NCBI GenBank assembly: GCA_002314145.1
Contig: DCCG01000011.1
Location: 482-40,695, forward strand
DNA length: 40,214 nucleotides
From: Thalassolituus sp. UBA1087
GTDB taxonomy: Bacteria > Pseudomonadota > Gammaproteobacteria > Pseudomonadales > Oceanobacteraceae
Direction of reading: 5' to 3'
The translations under genes and the position numbers were made by a program. The notes beneath the pieces are model-generated. The model saw nothing but the letters and a program-made list of their open reading frames with translations, was not told where the DNA came from and did not search any database. Of this stretch, positions 40,191 through 40,214 are shown piece after piece; the stretch's first letter is position 1, and each line of letters starts with the position of its first letter.

Positions 40191-40214
40191 ATGGCAAAGG
40201 AAACGTTTGAACGT
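40191..40214 (+). CDS. tuf: elongation factor Tu (5' end only)
   Basis: The last 24 bases encode MAKETFER, the conserved start of gammaproteobacterial EF-Tu, and the gene runs off the window. The tRNA-Thr neighbour matches the tufB locus of E. coli-like genomes. GAAGAAGAGAC lies upstream as ribosome site. Confidence 0.9.

Overview
The window comes from a free-living diazotrophic gammaproteobacterium, most likely a marine Oceanospirillales-type organism. This is inferred from three things: a nif cluster whose order resembles, as I recall it, that of Azotobacter and Pseudomonas stutzeri; the right-hand gammaproteobacterial block birA-coaX-SPOR protein-tRNA Tyr/Gly/Thr-tuf; and a mid-range base composition. 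Only the first 24 bases of tuf are present.

Layout. 131-8329: a purine-scavenging locus with an 8-oxoguanine deaminase-like amidohydrolase (minus strand) facing an Fe(II)/2-oxoglutarate oxygenase of the isopenicillin N synthase type, a WrbA-like flavoprotein, a NitT/TauT-type ABC transporter (binding protein, ATPase, permease) and guanine deaminase. Its 776-bp divergent intergenic region holds candidate sigma-54 promoters in both directions and structured leader elements that bury both Shine-Dalgarno sequences. 8376-8714: a small YceK/YidQ-type lipoprotein. 8988-15124: nifE-nifN-nifX-DUF269-DUF683-fdxB-2Fe-2S ferredoxin-unknown-DUF4213/DUF364, behind a clear NifA site and -24/-12 promoter. 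15254-17089: pentapeptide-repeat protein, YtoQ and YrbL-like protein. 17495-25716: iscA(nif)-nifU-nifS-nifV-cysE-TPR-like protein-nifW-nifZ-nifM-clpX, behind a second NifA/sigma-54 promoter. 26003-26551: nifF-type flavodoxin on the other strand with a third NifA/sigma-54 promoter. 26892-28742: divergent draG and draT, which reversibly ADP-ribosylate the Fe protein. 28759-33824 (minus): a probable five-gene unit with a Na/Pi cotransporter, a small coiled-coil protein, two paralogous unknown proteins and a DyP-type peroxidase. 33825-34460: non-coding, with a cluster of DnaA-box-like 9-mers. 34461-40214: adenosine kinase, potassium channel, small secreted or membrane protein, birA, coaX, SPOR protein, three tRNAs and the start of tuf.

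How it works together. The nif part supplies the FeMo-cofactor scaffold and carriers (NifE, NifN, NifX), Fe-S building (NifU, NifS, IscA), homocitrate (NifV), cysteine (CysE), maturation factors (NifW, NifZ, NifM, ClpX), electron donors (FdxB, flavodoxin) and post-translational control (DraT, DraG). The structural genes nifHDK and also nifB, nifA, nifL and nifQ are not in the window, so the nif system is split or continues elsewhere. The purine locus also carries apparent sigma-54 promoters, which fits nitrogen-limitation control of both neighbours. No insertion sequence, integrase or CRISPR array was seen.

The least explained parts are the double leader-RNA architecture of the purine locus with its IPNS-like oxygenase, the DyP peroxidase operon with its paralogous pair of unknown proteins, and the DnaA-box cluster.
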